From NCBI RefSeq assembly GCF_010389155.1, contig NC_057767.1:4199765-4263764 (forward strand): 64,000 nt of DNA. The letters run 5' to 3'. Source of the stretch: Erigeron canadensis. Taxonomy: Eukaryota; Streptophyta; Magnoliopsida; Asterales; Asteraceae. The position numbers and the translations under genes are program-made. The notes under the pieces were generated by a model. It was not told the DNA's origin and searched no databases. It saw only the letters and a program-made list of their open reading frames with translations. Below are positions 22,567 through 34,938 of the stretch, one piece after another (position 1 is the stretch's first letter; the number at the start of each line of letters is the position of its first letter).

Positions 22567-22692
22567 AAACCCTAGTCAACATCATAATCAAACAGCTCCC
22601 TGCTCTCCACTCTCCACTCTCCACTCTCCACTCCACTAATCTCATCCTTCATTTCATTTTATTAATCATAATCAATCACTTGCTAAATACAG
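22567..22692 (+). promoter_or_regulatory. Putative 5' leader exon of argininosuccinate synthase
   Basis: A CT-rich leader with four CTCTCCA/CTCCACT units (22599-22635) and no ATG, ending at ATACAG|GTATTT. Joining it to the acceptor TTTACCCAG at 23305 would place GAAGTT before the ATG of the synthase frame. It looks like an untranslated first exon with a 612-base intron. Inferred from splice consensus only. Confidence 0.45.
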
Positions 22693-23311
22693 GTATTTTT
22701 AATATTAATTAATAATCAATGTAAAATAATATGATCAAAATACTTTGTTATTGCATGTTTCGCATTCATAATGTTAATTAGATTATATATATATTTCCTA
22801 TATGTATCTAACTTTAAGCTGATAAAGCTTTGGTTACTTTTAATTGTTATTATTATCATGGCATGTGTATATCATATATATGTGACTTTTTATCACTTGT
22901 ATAAACCGAATAATGTGAGAAATGTTTTTTTCTTCTTCTCAAGAACATCAAATTAACTTAATTCTACTCTATATAACACGAATGCGTAGGATAGAATCTC
23001 GGACTTTCAGAAAAAAAAAAAAACAACCTTTTAATCAACCCTACAAATGTGAGAAGCGAGACTCAAACTCTGGCAAGAAATGTTGTTCTAATTATATTGG
23101 TTGTTTTGATCATCCAATAAGCTATACCCATTGGTGGGAATGAAAAATTGCTGCAGTTTTTTTTATAAAAAGGGCAGTGTGTAACTAATTTGAGGCGTTT
23201 TCTTGACGATTTGTGTATGAAGTTCTGTTTATGTATTTTGTGTATGAATATTTATTTGTATATTTGCCTAATAAAAGGGATTTGTTTGATGGGTTGTTTA
23301 CCCAGGAAGTT

Positions 23312-26300
23312 ATGGCCAATGACAAGGGAACACAAGCATCAGATTCTACTAACGGAAAAGGTCTCCGTGGGAAGTTGAACAAAGTTGTTTTAGCTTATAG
23401 CGGTGGCTTAGATACTTCGGTCATCGTTCCTTGGCTAAGGTACATCAATACATATTTTATCTGCACTAATGATGGCAAATTTTGTATGGTTTGCGGTGTT
23501 TGTTCGTGTATATCATAGAATGATAGAAATTGGAAGTGGCCATTTATGAACTGTTCACCTATCAAAAAGTTGATTTGGTTTATGTTCATTATATGATGGT
23601 TCTAAAGGTAAAGACCAAATAAGCAAGAAAGGAAATAGGTAAAATGGGTAAAACGGGTCCAAAGTTGCACTTAATGTACTTTTAATGCATAAAACATCTT
23701 AAAACGAGTTATTCGAAAAGTTGTATTATTACTGAAATAATGTGATTTGACATACTATTTTTTATAATGGATTTACATTTTGGACGAGGAGTCTTTCAGG
23801 TCAACCCACCCTGATCCTACCCGTAAGGTTGTACCAATGAATTGCTATTTTGACCCAAACTTGATTTGTACTGTTTCCCAATCTGCCCCTGCCCATTTTG
23901 CTACCTCTAACACGAATGCATATGACATGCCCATAGTGGTTATATACACTAATACAAGTTTTCTTGTGCTGAAAGTTCTACTCATTGTTTTCGCTTCACA
24001 TAATACATGAATTTTATTTTGTAATTATCTTCATCATTTAAATAGCCGTTGGCCATATGCCTTAATTTTATAAAGTGTTATCAGACGAAGTGAATTTTAC
24101 CCAATTGTTTTAATTTTATGAACTTGCAGGGAGAATTATGGTTGTGAAGTTGTCTGCTTTACTGCTAACGTTGGTCAAGTAAGCTGTTAACTTGTATAAG
24201 ATGTTCCATAGAATACACTTATGGGGTGTAGGGCTGAACACATTTTAAACGAAAACCAACAAACTGCCAATTTGAATTTGTCAGTGGTTTGGGTTCATTT
24301 GGTTTCTATGGGGGGGAAAAGGGGTTGAATTTAGATATCTCTTTTTATGCCTGATATTACAGAATAATTAGAAATCTTACTTGGTTTGTCACATTAATTT
24401 TATTCAAACCTTTTCTTTTATTTGCCTTTTTGTAGGGGTTATCAGAACTGGAAGGTCTTGAAGCAAAGGCCAAGGCAAGTGGAGCCTGTCAATTAGTGGT
24501 TAAAGATTTGACGGAGGAATTTGTGAAAGACTATGTATACCCTTGTTTGCGAGCTGGTGCAGTCTATGAGAGAAAGTACTTGTTAGGAACCTCTATGGCC
24601 CGACCTGTGATTGCAAAGGTGAAGCTCAATTTGTGATGGGAAAGTAGTTAAACTGTAGAGGTGGCAGTTGGCACCTATCTACTGATACAAGGTCGATTTG
24701 GGTCTTTGTAACAGACCAAATGGGTTAAACTAAGAAATCTAACTAAAAAAGAATTGGTCCAATTGGGTTTAACTGACCCTATAATCATTCATTGTTCAAC
24801 TGGCCTAACCTGTCCATTTGGTCACCTCGACCCAAAGTTTTTTTTTTTTATTTCTGTTCTTTTCCTAGTTTGATCATCTTGAGTTTTATCTAATAAGTAC
24901 AAATTCCCCTCACCCACCTAACCCATCAATCAACAGGCCATGGTGGATGTGGCTAGAGAAGTTGGAGCAGATGCTGTTGCCCATGGATGCACAGGAAAGG
25001 GAAATGATCAGGTATGTTGCAAAGGCTATTTTTCTATATCAAATGATTCACATCCATATCATGCATACCGAAGCTGTACTCCATATAAAGTTGAGTTTAA
25101 TTTTGCCAAAATAGGTGCGTTTTGAGCTCACATTCTTTGCTCTTAATCCTGATCTCCAAGTTGTGGTTCCTTGGAGAGAATGGGATATAACTGGAAGAGA
25201 AGATGCAATTGAATATGCCAAGAAACACAATGTGCCCGTTCCAGTCACAAAGAAATCGATATATAGCAGAGACCGGAACCTATGGCACCTCAGTCACGAG
25301 GTATGTTTATTTGCTATATGGAAATCCGGTGCATATTGAGTCGATTAGGGTCATATATTAACTCTAACAGGTCAACTGGGTGTATGAAGAAATAGCTTAG
25401 AAAGTTAGAAGGAAACAAGTCAATGGGTTAAAAGGGTCAAATGGGTCGAAAGTTGCCTGAAGTGAATTTTATAAGTATCTTTGGCACACTAGTTGAAAGG
25501 GTCAGATGGTTCTTAAATTTTGGCCAAAAAGTGTTCTGCGTCTACCCAACCTGACCCATACAAAAGCTGCCTGTTCTTTTAACCCGTTATCCAACCTGCT
25601 TGACCTGACACACATATTCCATTCGTACAAAGTCACTTAAATGTTAGTTTCTAGGTTTTCACTGTCTTTATTGGTGGTACTGTAGGGAGACATTTTGGAA
25701 GATCCAGCAAATGAAGCCAAGAAAGGCATGTACATGATGTCCGTTGACCCAGAGGATGCACCTGATAAACCCGAGTGAGTTCTCTATATGCTTTATTATT
25801 CTTTTCTCACAACTTTCAACTTAATTTGAGGTGTAAGTGACAACCGGTTCACTTATTATATGGTCGATTGGGGTTATGACCCTCTCTAGTGGGCCGAAGG
25901 GTATAATATAGAAATTTTGCACTAAAGGAAACTGGTCATGTGGAATGAGAGTGGTCCATAGTATATTTTTTTAATGCATAAAACGTCCTAATTTTTTTTT
26001 AGTCAACTAGTAAATTCAATTGTATTATTACTTTTAGTTATTATTATTGTAATCACATTTGAACATTCTAATTATTTAAGAAATCAAAGTTGCGAAGACA
26101 GTATTTGGGTCAACCCAACCCGCCCGTTTTGACACCTTTACACTTAACTCCTCCTTGTGTTTCTTTCTCACTCCTCTGTAATATCAAATTAGGTACCTTG
26201 AAATAGGTATATCTTCCGGGATTCCCGTATCAATTGATGGTGTGGATCTCTCCCCTGCATCTCTTCTCTCCAAGCTCAACGACATCGGAGGCCGACATGG

Positions 26301-26754
26301 TATTGGTCGAATTGATATGGTGGAAAACCGTCTAGTCGGTATGAAAAGCCGTGGGGTCTATGAGACTCCTGGTGGAACTATTCTAGCCGTCGCGTGCCGT
26401 GAACTTGAGTCTCTTACACTTGACCGAGAAGCGATTCAGTTTAAAGACACCATGGCCCTTAAATACGCTGAGTTAGTCTATGCAGGAAGGTGGTTTGACC
26501 CGCTCCGGGAATCAATGGATGCATTCATGGAGAATATCACCAAAACGACCACCGGGTCAGTGAGGCTCAAACTGTACAAGGGGTCTGTCATTGTTGCGAG
26601 CCGGAAGAGCCCAAATAGTCTATACAGGGAGGACATTTCTTCTTTTGAAAGTGGACAGATATACAATCAGGCGGATGCTGCTGGATTCATAAGGTTGTAT
26701 GGGCTACCTATGAGGGTCAGAGCGATGCTTGAAAAAGAGCAGGCTAAAAAGTAA
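23312..26754 (+). CDS. Argininosuccinate synthase
   Basis: Catalyses citrulline + aspartate + ATP to argininosuccinate, the penultimate step of arginine biosynthesis. Exons: 23312-23439, 24130-24178, 24436-24618, 24937-25011, 25115-25300, 25686-25774 and 26193-26754; phases match and give 423 residues. The ATP-pyrophosphatase P-loop reads AYSGGLDTS (about residues 27-35). Further blocks are [82 protein letters not shown] and YETPGGT; all are intact. Plant enzymes are normally plastid proteins with a long transit peptide. Here the frame starts [17 protein letters not shown] just after a splice acceptor and no transit-peptide exon is seen upstream, so this copy may be cytosolic or its true first exon is missing. 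Introns carry TGGGTCAA-type repeats. Confidence 0.95.
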
Positions 26755-27652
26755 TTTGAATAGCGAGTAGACCGTCCTAGTTACTGTTTGGCATTTGGTC
26801 TTTTGCTGAAACTTTCAAGGGGTTATGACCTGATGTTTGCCTTGCATAAAGTAATAAACCATAGAACTTTAGGTCCATCCAGAAGTTTAGATGCATTATG
26901 TTAACCCTCTTGACTAATCGCTTATCATGACATTTAAAGTATTGTTCATTCAGTGTTACGTTTAAGTGATTTGTGAAAGTTGTCTGTTTTCTTTAAATTT
27001 TGACAGCAGAACTCTCCATTCTAGCATGAGATCATAGGTGATTGGTGCTGTTTAGTAAGCGGCTTAGATCTAGAGACTTACCAAAGGTAGAGAGGCTGCT
27101 TTCAGGTTCTATCATAGGTAGAAAGGGACCTCCAGCCTTGTTAGGCATGAGGATCGAACCCATAACCTCTGTTTCCAGAGGCATGTGATCATGGTAATTT
27201 GGAGCTATTAAAAAGCAAAAATGGGCAAAAGACAGACTCCAAAATGGCGATTGCGTGAAATGATATTGTTCAGGACTTTCGACGGAGCTAGCTAAATAAT
27301 GGGCTGTTCAGGACTTTTGACGGAGCTAGCTAAATAATGGACCGAGAAGATCAAGTTATGAGACTATTATTCAATATTTCGCAAGCCTACCAAAAGCCCA
27401 AGTTCCCCATTTTAATCTATGATGGGCCCGATTTCAAAAACAAAAGAGAAAAACAAAAGCTGCTCATTTGTTGTTGACATGCTTTACCGAGAACCCAGGA
27501 TCCTTAATTTCATTTTGGTTGTACATTGTTGACCAATGTGGAGCAGCCACATAGCCAGAGATCACAATTCCTATCCACCCTCATTAATTTGTATTGAGAA
27601 GATTTCATATTGTTTTTAATTGGGGTCCTTTGGTTGGCAGAGGATGTGACAC
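26755..27652. other. Spacer with a 38-bp tandem repeat
   Basis: Begins with the synthase 3' UTR (TAATAAACC near 26852). Two near-identical copies of a 38-bp unit with GACGGAGCTAGCTAAATAAT lie at 27267-27304 and 27305-27342. A stretch near 27120-27190 (ATGAGGATCGAACCCATAAC) resembles the B-box region of a tRNA-derived SINE, but I could not define its ends. No gene is seen. Confidence 0.5.
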
Positions 27653-28315
27653 GGGGTGAGTACGGTTCGATTTGATTCGGTTTTTGACTAAAACTGAAAC
27701 TAAACTGTTATAATTTGGTTTTTGAAAATTAAAACCATTGGATTTCGGTTTTGGTCTATTTCAGTTCGGTTTTTCGGTTTTAGTCGGTTTTTAACCACTT
27801 GTGGTTTGGGTCAAATTGAGCTTCAAAAGTTTATAAGTTTATACCCTATAATTACACCTTAATTAATTTCAACAAGTTTTCAAAACAATATTAGTAACAA
27901 TAACACAACAATAATAACAATAAATCCATAAAAGTGAGTTGTACAAACTTCAAACAAATTTTATATATAACTATTTATATCTTTTACGCGTTGTTTAATT
28001 ATACAATTATTAAAACAAATTAATTTTGTTGTGTATTTTCACTTAAAACATATAAATGATATTATTATATACACCTAAAAATGCAAATATAATAACATAT
28101 TTATCAAAAATTAATAATAAAATGATATAAATATAAAATAAAGTAAAAATATATATTTTTGGTTCGGTTTGGTTTTTATGGTTCGATTTTTCATTAGAAA
28201 CCAAAACCGAACAACAACTTTCGGTTTTTAGAAAACCAAAACCAATGGTTTTTGATTTTTTCGGTTTTCGGTTTTTATAGTTTTTTCGGTTTCCGGTTCG
28301 GTTTTTGCTCACCCC
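27653..28315. mobile_element. MITE with GGGGTGAG ends, AT-rich fold-back
   Basis: Starts GGGGTGAG and ends GCTCACCCC. Inside each end, CGGTTTTT/AAAAACCG blocks are inverted, and the 3' arm is a run of TTCGGTTTTC-type units. Ends of the (TA)GGGGTGAGCAAAA...CCGAACCG type are common in dicot hAT MITEs. The 8-bp duplication is not clear: the flanks TGTGACAC and CACGACAC differ by three transitions and the borders do not line up exactly. Confidence 0.6.
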
Positions 28316-29494
28316 TACCACGACACACACACTTTGATATTTCTAGGTGGCTGTTAGTTGTGAGGAATATATATATATATATATTTTTTCAGGGATAACT
28401 TAAATGATGTTAACATCATTTAACTAGATGATGTTCTCCTCACAAACACCATAAAATTCATGGAGGCTATTTAACATGTGTGTAATTGATGTGAATCCAT
28501 TATCAAAATGTTAATATCATATAACATTTTTCTTTTTTTCAGACAACAACAAAGGGGAGTTGCTTGGACAGAAAAGAAAGAAAGGAAACAGCAGCAACAG
28601 CTCAAGACTAACACACACCACATTTTCATCTGTTATTTCTCATCACCTATCAACACCCACATCTAGAAAAGTAGAACACCCTATTCCACCATAATTCACC
28701 ATCTTTATCCTAGATCTAAAACCATCATTTTCCTTATTTAAATATTAAAGTATGACAATTTGCTTTGTAGTTATTTAAATTTGTTACTTTATTTTTCTAA
28801 ATGCATAAAGCTACTCACATCAATGTTGTTTGTGTAAAGGATGATATAATGTTGTGGTTGTTTGTGAAGAGGTTATTAATGTGATTGGTGACATGGAAAA
28901 TATTCGTAGTTGTTTGTGACGAAAAATGTGGAAAGATGAAGAGAAATATAAATGGTTGGATGGTTTGTTAAATATATGGTCTAATATTGTTTTTTTTCCT
29001 TTTTGCTTTTCACCAATTTTAGTCATCTCTGGTTCGTTTTATTGCGTGTGTGATACGAAGAAGAAGATATATTTGTTTGATGTATATAAAGGAAGATAGT
29101 TGAAATGGGCTTTGTTGCCTTGTCACTTTAATTAATCATGGGTCAGACCGAAGTTCTTTCTTTCTTTTTTTTCTTCTCCTTTCTTTGCAAAAATAGTTGT
29201 CCAATTGTTTTCCTATATTAGAGTAAACATGGTATAACCAATATTCATACAAAAGCAATTGATTTATTACCATTGAAAAAAAATGATCAAACAATTTCTA
29301 ATCTTTATGCATAGGTTGTTTATAATAAATGTCATGTGTGTGAGAACTCATAAATGCATATGAGTTGGTTGTTTATAATAAATGTTGTAGGTCTGATTTT
29401 TAAGAACTCATAAATGTGTTAGATGTAAACTCATTGAATGTTCGAAAAAAAAGATGTAAACTCATAGATATAAGGTCTATTTATAAGTTAGTTT
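28316..29494. other. Gene-free AT-rich spacer
   Basis: A run of TA repeats at 28368-28384, then AT-rich sequence with Asn/Thr-type low-complexity frames. Near 29300-29400, TTTATAATAAATG and AACTCATAAATG blocks are repeated. I see no conserved coding region on either strand. Confidence 0.5.
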
Positions 29495-30878
29495 AAACAC
29501 CCCTTATTTTTGCCACAATGTAAATTCTATTTCCACTCCTATTATTTTCATTATTCGAATTCCTTTATTCATATTCATACTCATAACATTTGTATACTTT
29601 TTTTTCCAATTAAAAGATAAAAAAAAATGAGTAAAAGGGGCCATGACATTGCCAAAAATCTTCATTGTCATCGAATGGCATCAAAACGGATGGTAAGTTT
29701 TATTCGTTTTCACAATTTTGTCCAATACAAAGTTTGACTCGCATTTTGTAATTTAGGGTTTATTTGACCATTTTTTTCTTCCTTTTTCTTTTATTTTTTT
29801 ACACACATTTTGGGATTATTCGAAAATTTACGGTTCATACTTTTACTTAGAATGTAGGGTAATATAGGATTTTTTTGATTGAAACGTTTTACATATTAGG
29901 GTTTCATTAATTATTACCTTAAATATTTATAGTGTTTAACATAACCTCTTTCCTTTTATTTTATCACAAATTTATTATCTACATATCAAGCGATCCTATA
30001 GTTTTCAAAGGGGTATGTAACACCCGTAAATTTTAACTGATTATTTTTTTACTATGATATTGTTTTGACGACATAATAATATTACAAAATGTTTCACACC
30101 GATTTGACACTTATGCAATGTTCCAAAACTTGAACAAGAAAAGCTGACGACAAAATCATCGACCAAGATTCGATTTTGTAACCTTATAGTTAGTTAATAT
30201 CAATCTTGGTCAATGATTTCGTTGTTAGCTTTTTTTTGTTTTGGTTTTGGCACATCGCATAAGTGTCAAAATGGGTGTAAGACATTTTGTAATAATATTA
30301 TGTGGAAAAAAAAGTATCATAGTAAAAAAAATCATTTTTTTTTTTAATTTTAAAGGTGTTAGATACCTCTTTGAAGACTATAAGATCACCTAATGGTGTA
30401 TATGATAAATTTATGTTAAAACAAAAGTCATATTAAACACTATAATCATGTAATTGATAGAATGTAACATAAGATACTAATAAATGAAACCTTAATATTT
30501 ATATAGGTTAATAAAAAAAAATCCCTAAATTACCCTACATTCTAAGTAAATCAATAAACCCTAAATTTTTAGATAATCACAAAATGCAAATAAAGGAAAT
30601 AGAAAAAAATGGAGAAATTTACTCTAAATTACAAAATGCAAGTAAAACTTTTTTATTGAAAAAATGTTAAACGAATAAGATTTATTATCCGTTTTGATTC
30701 GCTTCGAAGACTATGAAGTTTCAGTGACGTCATGGCCCATTTTATTGATCGTTTATCCTTTGGTTGAAAAAAAATTGTTTACAAATGTAATAAGTATGAA
30801 TATAAATCAAGAAATTCGAAATCAGGATAATAAGATTGAAAATAGGCATTACATTGTGATGAAAATAAGGGGGTGTTT
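29495..30878. mobile_element. 1.38-kb fold-back element with arms of about 690 bp
   Basis: The two halves are reverse complements along nearly their whole length, centred near 30186. Paired blocks include AAACACCCCTTATTTTTGCC with its inverse at 30859-30878; TTCATATTCATACTCATAAC with its inverse near 30790-30810; GGGCCATGAC with GTCATGGCCC (30729-30738); CATCAAAACGGAT with ATCCGTTTTGAT; CATTTTGTAATTTAG with its inverse; AGAATGTAGGGTAAT with ATTACCCTACATTCT; and GACCAAGATT with AATCTTGGTC at the centre. The arms have point changes and small indels. No transposase frame is present. Such long palindromes can be read into hairpin RNA. Confidence 0.85.
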
Positions 30879-31883
30879 GGGCTAGCTGATAAATTTTGGC
30901 TTATGTTTTTATTTTACAAGTACTTTATACTTTTGTTTTATAAGCTTACAAGCTCTTTCTCTAGTATATGGACTAGCTTATATTCTATAAGTTGATAAAT
31001 TTCATTTTAGTGTTTGGTCTGACTTTTTTTGAGCTTATGTTGGTAAAATACCAAAAATAGCATGTTTACATAATATGACATAACTTATAATTTGAGCTAT
31101 ACTAGCTATTAAAGATAAATAACAAGACATTCTTACATTGTCATAAAAATGTTAAAGAATCATTTACGATTTTTACAACATTTTTAAGTTTTACACCTAT
31201 GACATTAGTGAGTTTTACATATACAACAAAATAAATGAGTTTCTACATTTACGACATTTAAACAACCAAATTATAAAGATTAAGATTTGTTTGATCATTC
31301 TTTTCAATGGTAATAGTTCAATTGCAATCTGTATGAAGACATGAACATGTTGCTCTGTCTCATGTCACATTTTGATCAAGTGGACTACAATTAGTGTATA
31401 AATGATATACATATTGGATATAGTGAGTTAATGGCAATTGTAATAACTAATGATATTGTACAAACTACAAAGAAAAAAAATTGTGAAAGAACATGGATTT
31501 AATCTAAAAATTCAAGCATAAGCAATTCAAGCAAAAGGAATTAGGGGAAAAAAACATAACCAAAATGAAAAGACTCTAATAAAATAATGATAGAGTAGCA
31601 GGAAGTAATAACTTAAGCAAAAAAGAACACAAAAAATCTAAGCAAAAAAAAAGAAGGTTGCAACAATCTACCTGTGTAGTGTTAGCGATGGAATATATAA
31701 AAGTAGTAAAAGTGATAAATAAAGTTTTATAAGGGTTAAAAAAATAAAGGTATAAGAGTCTTTTACAATCCATACCCATAAAAAGTTTATCTATTATGTT
31801 TGAAAAATATTGTTTGAAAAGTTTCTTAAAGCTAATTTATATAAGCCCAAATGTTTATATACAAAAAGCTGAAACAAACCCTT
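30870..31883. mobile_element. Second GGGTGTTTGG-family TIR element, weakly conserved ends
   Basis: The left end GGGGTGTTTGGGCTAGCTGA resembles the 8612 element. The right end, read in reverse, is AAGGGTTTGTTTCAGCTTTT, a weaker match. The interior is AT-rich, with no transposase. Its left end overlaps the right end of the fold-back element, so one probably inserted at the tip of the other. Confidence 0.45.
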
Positions 31884-33421
31884 AAATAACTAAAAAAAAG
31901 CAATAAGCTCCCACTCTCAAATGTCCAAATATCATGAGGAAAGGATGAGCACATTGTGGTTGATCACACCAAACTCTTTAACCATATATGGATGTCCTAC
32001 TTTTAAGATGTGACAATACTATTAAATCATTCTATATAATCAAAAAGTTATATGTTCAAATATACTAAACTAATTTTTATCATCTTAAATCAAGCATTAG
32101 AATTCTTTCATAATGTAAAGTAAAAATCGTTTATGGTGATTTATGTCCACAAATGATCAATAGAAGAAAGGTCGAAAGGTAAATCATAGACCCCGACATG
32201 ATATCTTTAACCTCACTTCTTGATTTGATCGATATATAAGTTCGAAGAATCTTACAAACAACGGGATATCTATCCACACATTTGTTGATACTTGACCCAT
32301 ATGAAATCGTACTTTTGTCAAGATTATTGTTGTAAGGATAAAAATTTTGAATCGATGTTTGTTGACCAAAGTTGAAAAGAACGGATAGAGAAAGATGGTA
32401 TCTCAATATATCTTTTAGTGTTTGGAATTAAATTACCAAAGGGGGACATAAGTAGTGGGTGTTTGGTTGAACGGCTAAAAAGGTAACAAGGTATAAACAA
32501 TGGACTTGGACTTGATAATTTCTCATCCCAAATGAATCTGTTTTTTGAAAATATCAAACATCATATAAGACTTAACATAGTGCTGATTATGATATGTCTG
32601 TCCACTTATTATTTTTTTTTCAAGGAAAAAGTTGTTGAATATGTATTTTCTCCTTAATAGTTATTTTTCAAAAAAAAAAGTATTTTCTCCTTCACTCTAA
32701 AAAACATTTAATTACCTATTATAACATTTAATAAACATATTTTAAGCTGTTTTATTGTACAATATCTTAACACATGTTTTCGATAATTTATGGTTAAAAA
32801 TTGATGGAGTAGAGAGTACGAATTAATTTATTTGACCGTTTCAAAAAATTATTGAACGTGTCGAGTAATCTAATCAAATTTCCCAAATTTGATCATGTGT
32901 GTGTTGTAAATTTTTGTCGCTCATCAATATTAGTGAAATTTCAATATGAAAAGCTGTGGCTATTTTAGTCAAAGTTGAACTATATTTGGGTAACAAAAAT
33001 GATACAGTACATCACAATTTCACATTTTAGGATTTATTACTTTTTCTTAGTGGCAATATATGACATTTCTTGGCAATTTTTTCTACGCAATAGATACAAA
33101 TATTGTGATTTACAAGAATTTTTATGTAGTTGCAACTGAAATTGCACACAACTACATTACACATTTTATTTATGTTGCTGGTAATAAATTTTCACAATGT
33201 GATAATGATAATAAAAGAAGGGATATATAAATAACATAAAGCTATAATTATAGAATGGCAAAAGCCTATATATACTTCTGTCTTTTGATTTGAACTTTTG
33301 ATTATATGATTAGCTCCAAACTTATGAACTCACAGTAAATATTGGAATTGAATTAACAGCAAATTGTTGAAGATCAAGCTTTACTAATTATTTGATGTTC
33401 TTAAATTAATGTTAAAACCAA
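31884..33421. other. Gene-free spacer
   Basis: AT-rich. A minus-strand open stretch of 91 codons (32131-32406) has no recognisable family and no partner exon. T/A homopolymers occur at 32611 and 32670. I see no other structure. Confidence 0.45.
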
Positions 33422-33901
33422 CTATGGTCGAAAAGTTTGTTTGCATGCTTGACAAGTTATTTCCATACAAGTCGAATCAATCCAACGTGTTGCTTTTTCT
33501 TTCATTTTCTCGGCCCTCTCGACCTCCTCTTGTGCCCTCTCCCACATATGTCTTGCACATGACATTTCTGATCGTGCCAACTCCATCTCTCGTTGAGTCA
33601 TCTCTCTAACTCGCTCCACATACGCCTTCTCCATCGACTCCATTCTATTTTGATTCGCTATTTGCCATTTCAATGAATTTGTTGAGCCTCTATGATCATT
33701 ATTGTTTTCTGACGGCCTAACTGACTGGAAACTACTGTTGGATAATTGCAGGTCTAACGATGGACTTGCAATGTTTGAATGATATTGTACGTCGCTGTAT
33801 AGATACTTTGTCGAGTTGGTAGACCATGATGAGGCACGCGATTGGGAGGTTATTGTGTTTTGTGTAGGAAGAAGTTGTAATTCCAATTGATGGTCTTCCA
33901 T
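33422..33901 (-). CDS. IDD14/15/16-like C-terminal protein without zinc fingers
   Basis: 159 residues in a single exon, starting MEDHQLELQLLPTQN. It carries two LxLxL (EAR-type) motifs, LELQL (6-10) and LDLQL (49-53), then a charged helix (about 88-140) and the C-terminal EITCQACKQTF block with a CxxC pair (C150, C153). The order EAR - helix of E/K/A/R residues - ITCxxCK is that of the C-terminal half of INDETERMINATE DOMAIN factors of the SGR5/IDD14-16 group. The N-terminal four zinc fingers that bind DNA are absent, and no upstream exon coding for them is visible on this strand for several kb. In Arabidopsis a splice form of IDD14 lacking a functional DNA-binding domain acts as a competitive inhibitor; this gene could act likewise. 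Frame intact; expression unproven. Confidence 0.75.
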   Translation of the reverse strand: MEDHQLELQLLPTQNTITSQSRASSWSTNSTKYLYSDVQYHSNIASPSLDLQLSNSSFQSVRPSENNNDHRGSTNSLKWQIANQNRMESMEKAYVERVREMTQREMELARSEMSCARHMWERAQEEVERAEKMKEKATRWIDSTCMEITCQACKQTFRP

Positions 33902-33934
33902 TTTTGTTGGGAGGGAATAGAGTTCGCAAATGAG

Positions 33935-33947
33935 ATATATATATATA
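33935..33947 (-). promoter_or_regulatory. Candidate TATA box of the IDD-like short gene
   Basis: On the minus strand TATATATATATCTC lies about 35-45 bases before the ATG at 33901. The run could also be a simple TA repeat. Confidence 0.3.
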
Positions 33948-34938
33948 GCTAATTCACATCTTTATATAGAATGCTATTGCTCACCAATGAAGTTCCAAAA
34001 ATGGCCTTGTTTTACATGCAAAATTACGAAACCATAATGGGACTGTGAAAAGACATATACACCCATTGGGTCAAGCCCATTGTGTGATATGTGCCATAGA
34101 GAAGTGAAGGATATTTTGGTCAAACATGTGTTTGATGAATGTCTTATCTAGTTGTATGGGAATTGAAAGAAACGAATTGCGTTAGCCTTTTGTCTTTGAA
34201 TTGTTATTTGCCAAGGCTTTGTTTGGAGGGAAGGAATTGCTGTCCCCTCACTATTTTTCTTTATTTTAAACACTTTTTAACGTGTAAGTGTTGCTTAGGA
34301 ATCAAATTGTTTTTTATGAATGAATGTTTAAGTCATGAGAGTAAAATGAAAGTCTTAATAATTTTTGGTTCATAAAATATGATGACATTGAAATTCAATT
34401 TCATTTTATAGTGTGCATGATTGTTAAAGCATGAAAGAATATTATTCCGTTTGAAATATCAAATATTTCATCCTTTAAAGGAATATTTATTTTCTTAAGA
34501 GGGTTGGATGGATTTCAATTCATTCATACTTTTGAATTTCCCAAAAACAAAATTTATTTCATCAATTTTTTTTTTAAGTTTTAACTATTTTGACATATTT
34601 TTATATTTTATTAAAAACATTACGTGAATCAAACGCAAGTTTATACTTATCTTTTTTCCTTCCAAATATCAGTTCCTTTCTCGATTAACATATTGAGGAG
34701 GTTGAACTTTTTGTCAAGATGATGTTGTTTTTGATTAATTTTTCCTTTTTTCTAAATAAAAAGAAGTGGTGATTAAATTCTAAATATATCAAAAAACTAG
34801 TGATGGACGGGTAGTCTCAAAATATATATATTGAAGAAAATCAAAATGATAACATTTGTTAAATGATGATTAATATGTGTTGGGTTCCAATATTTAACAT
34901 CATGAACCAATGTTATCTTCGTTTCATTATATATATAT

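Noticed and set aside
27120..27190. Possible tRNA gene from a B-box-like GGATCGAACCC
   Set aside because: No matching A box or cloverleaf could be formed around it; more likely a SINE remnant.
32131..32557. Overlapping minus-strand frames up to 91 codons
   Set aside because: No recognisable domain, low-complexity AT-rich codons, three overlapping frames of similar quality.
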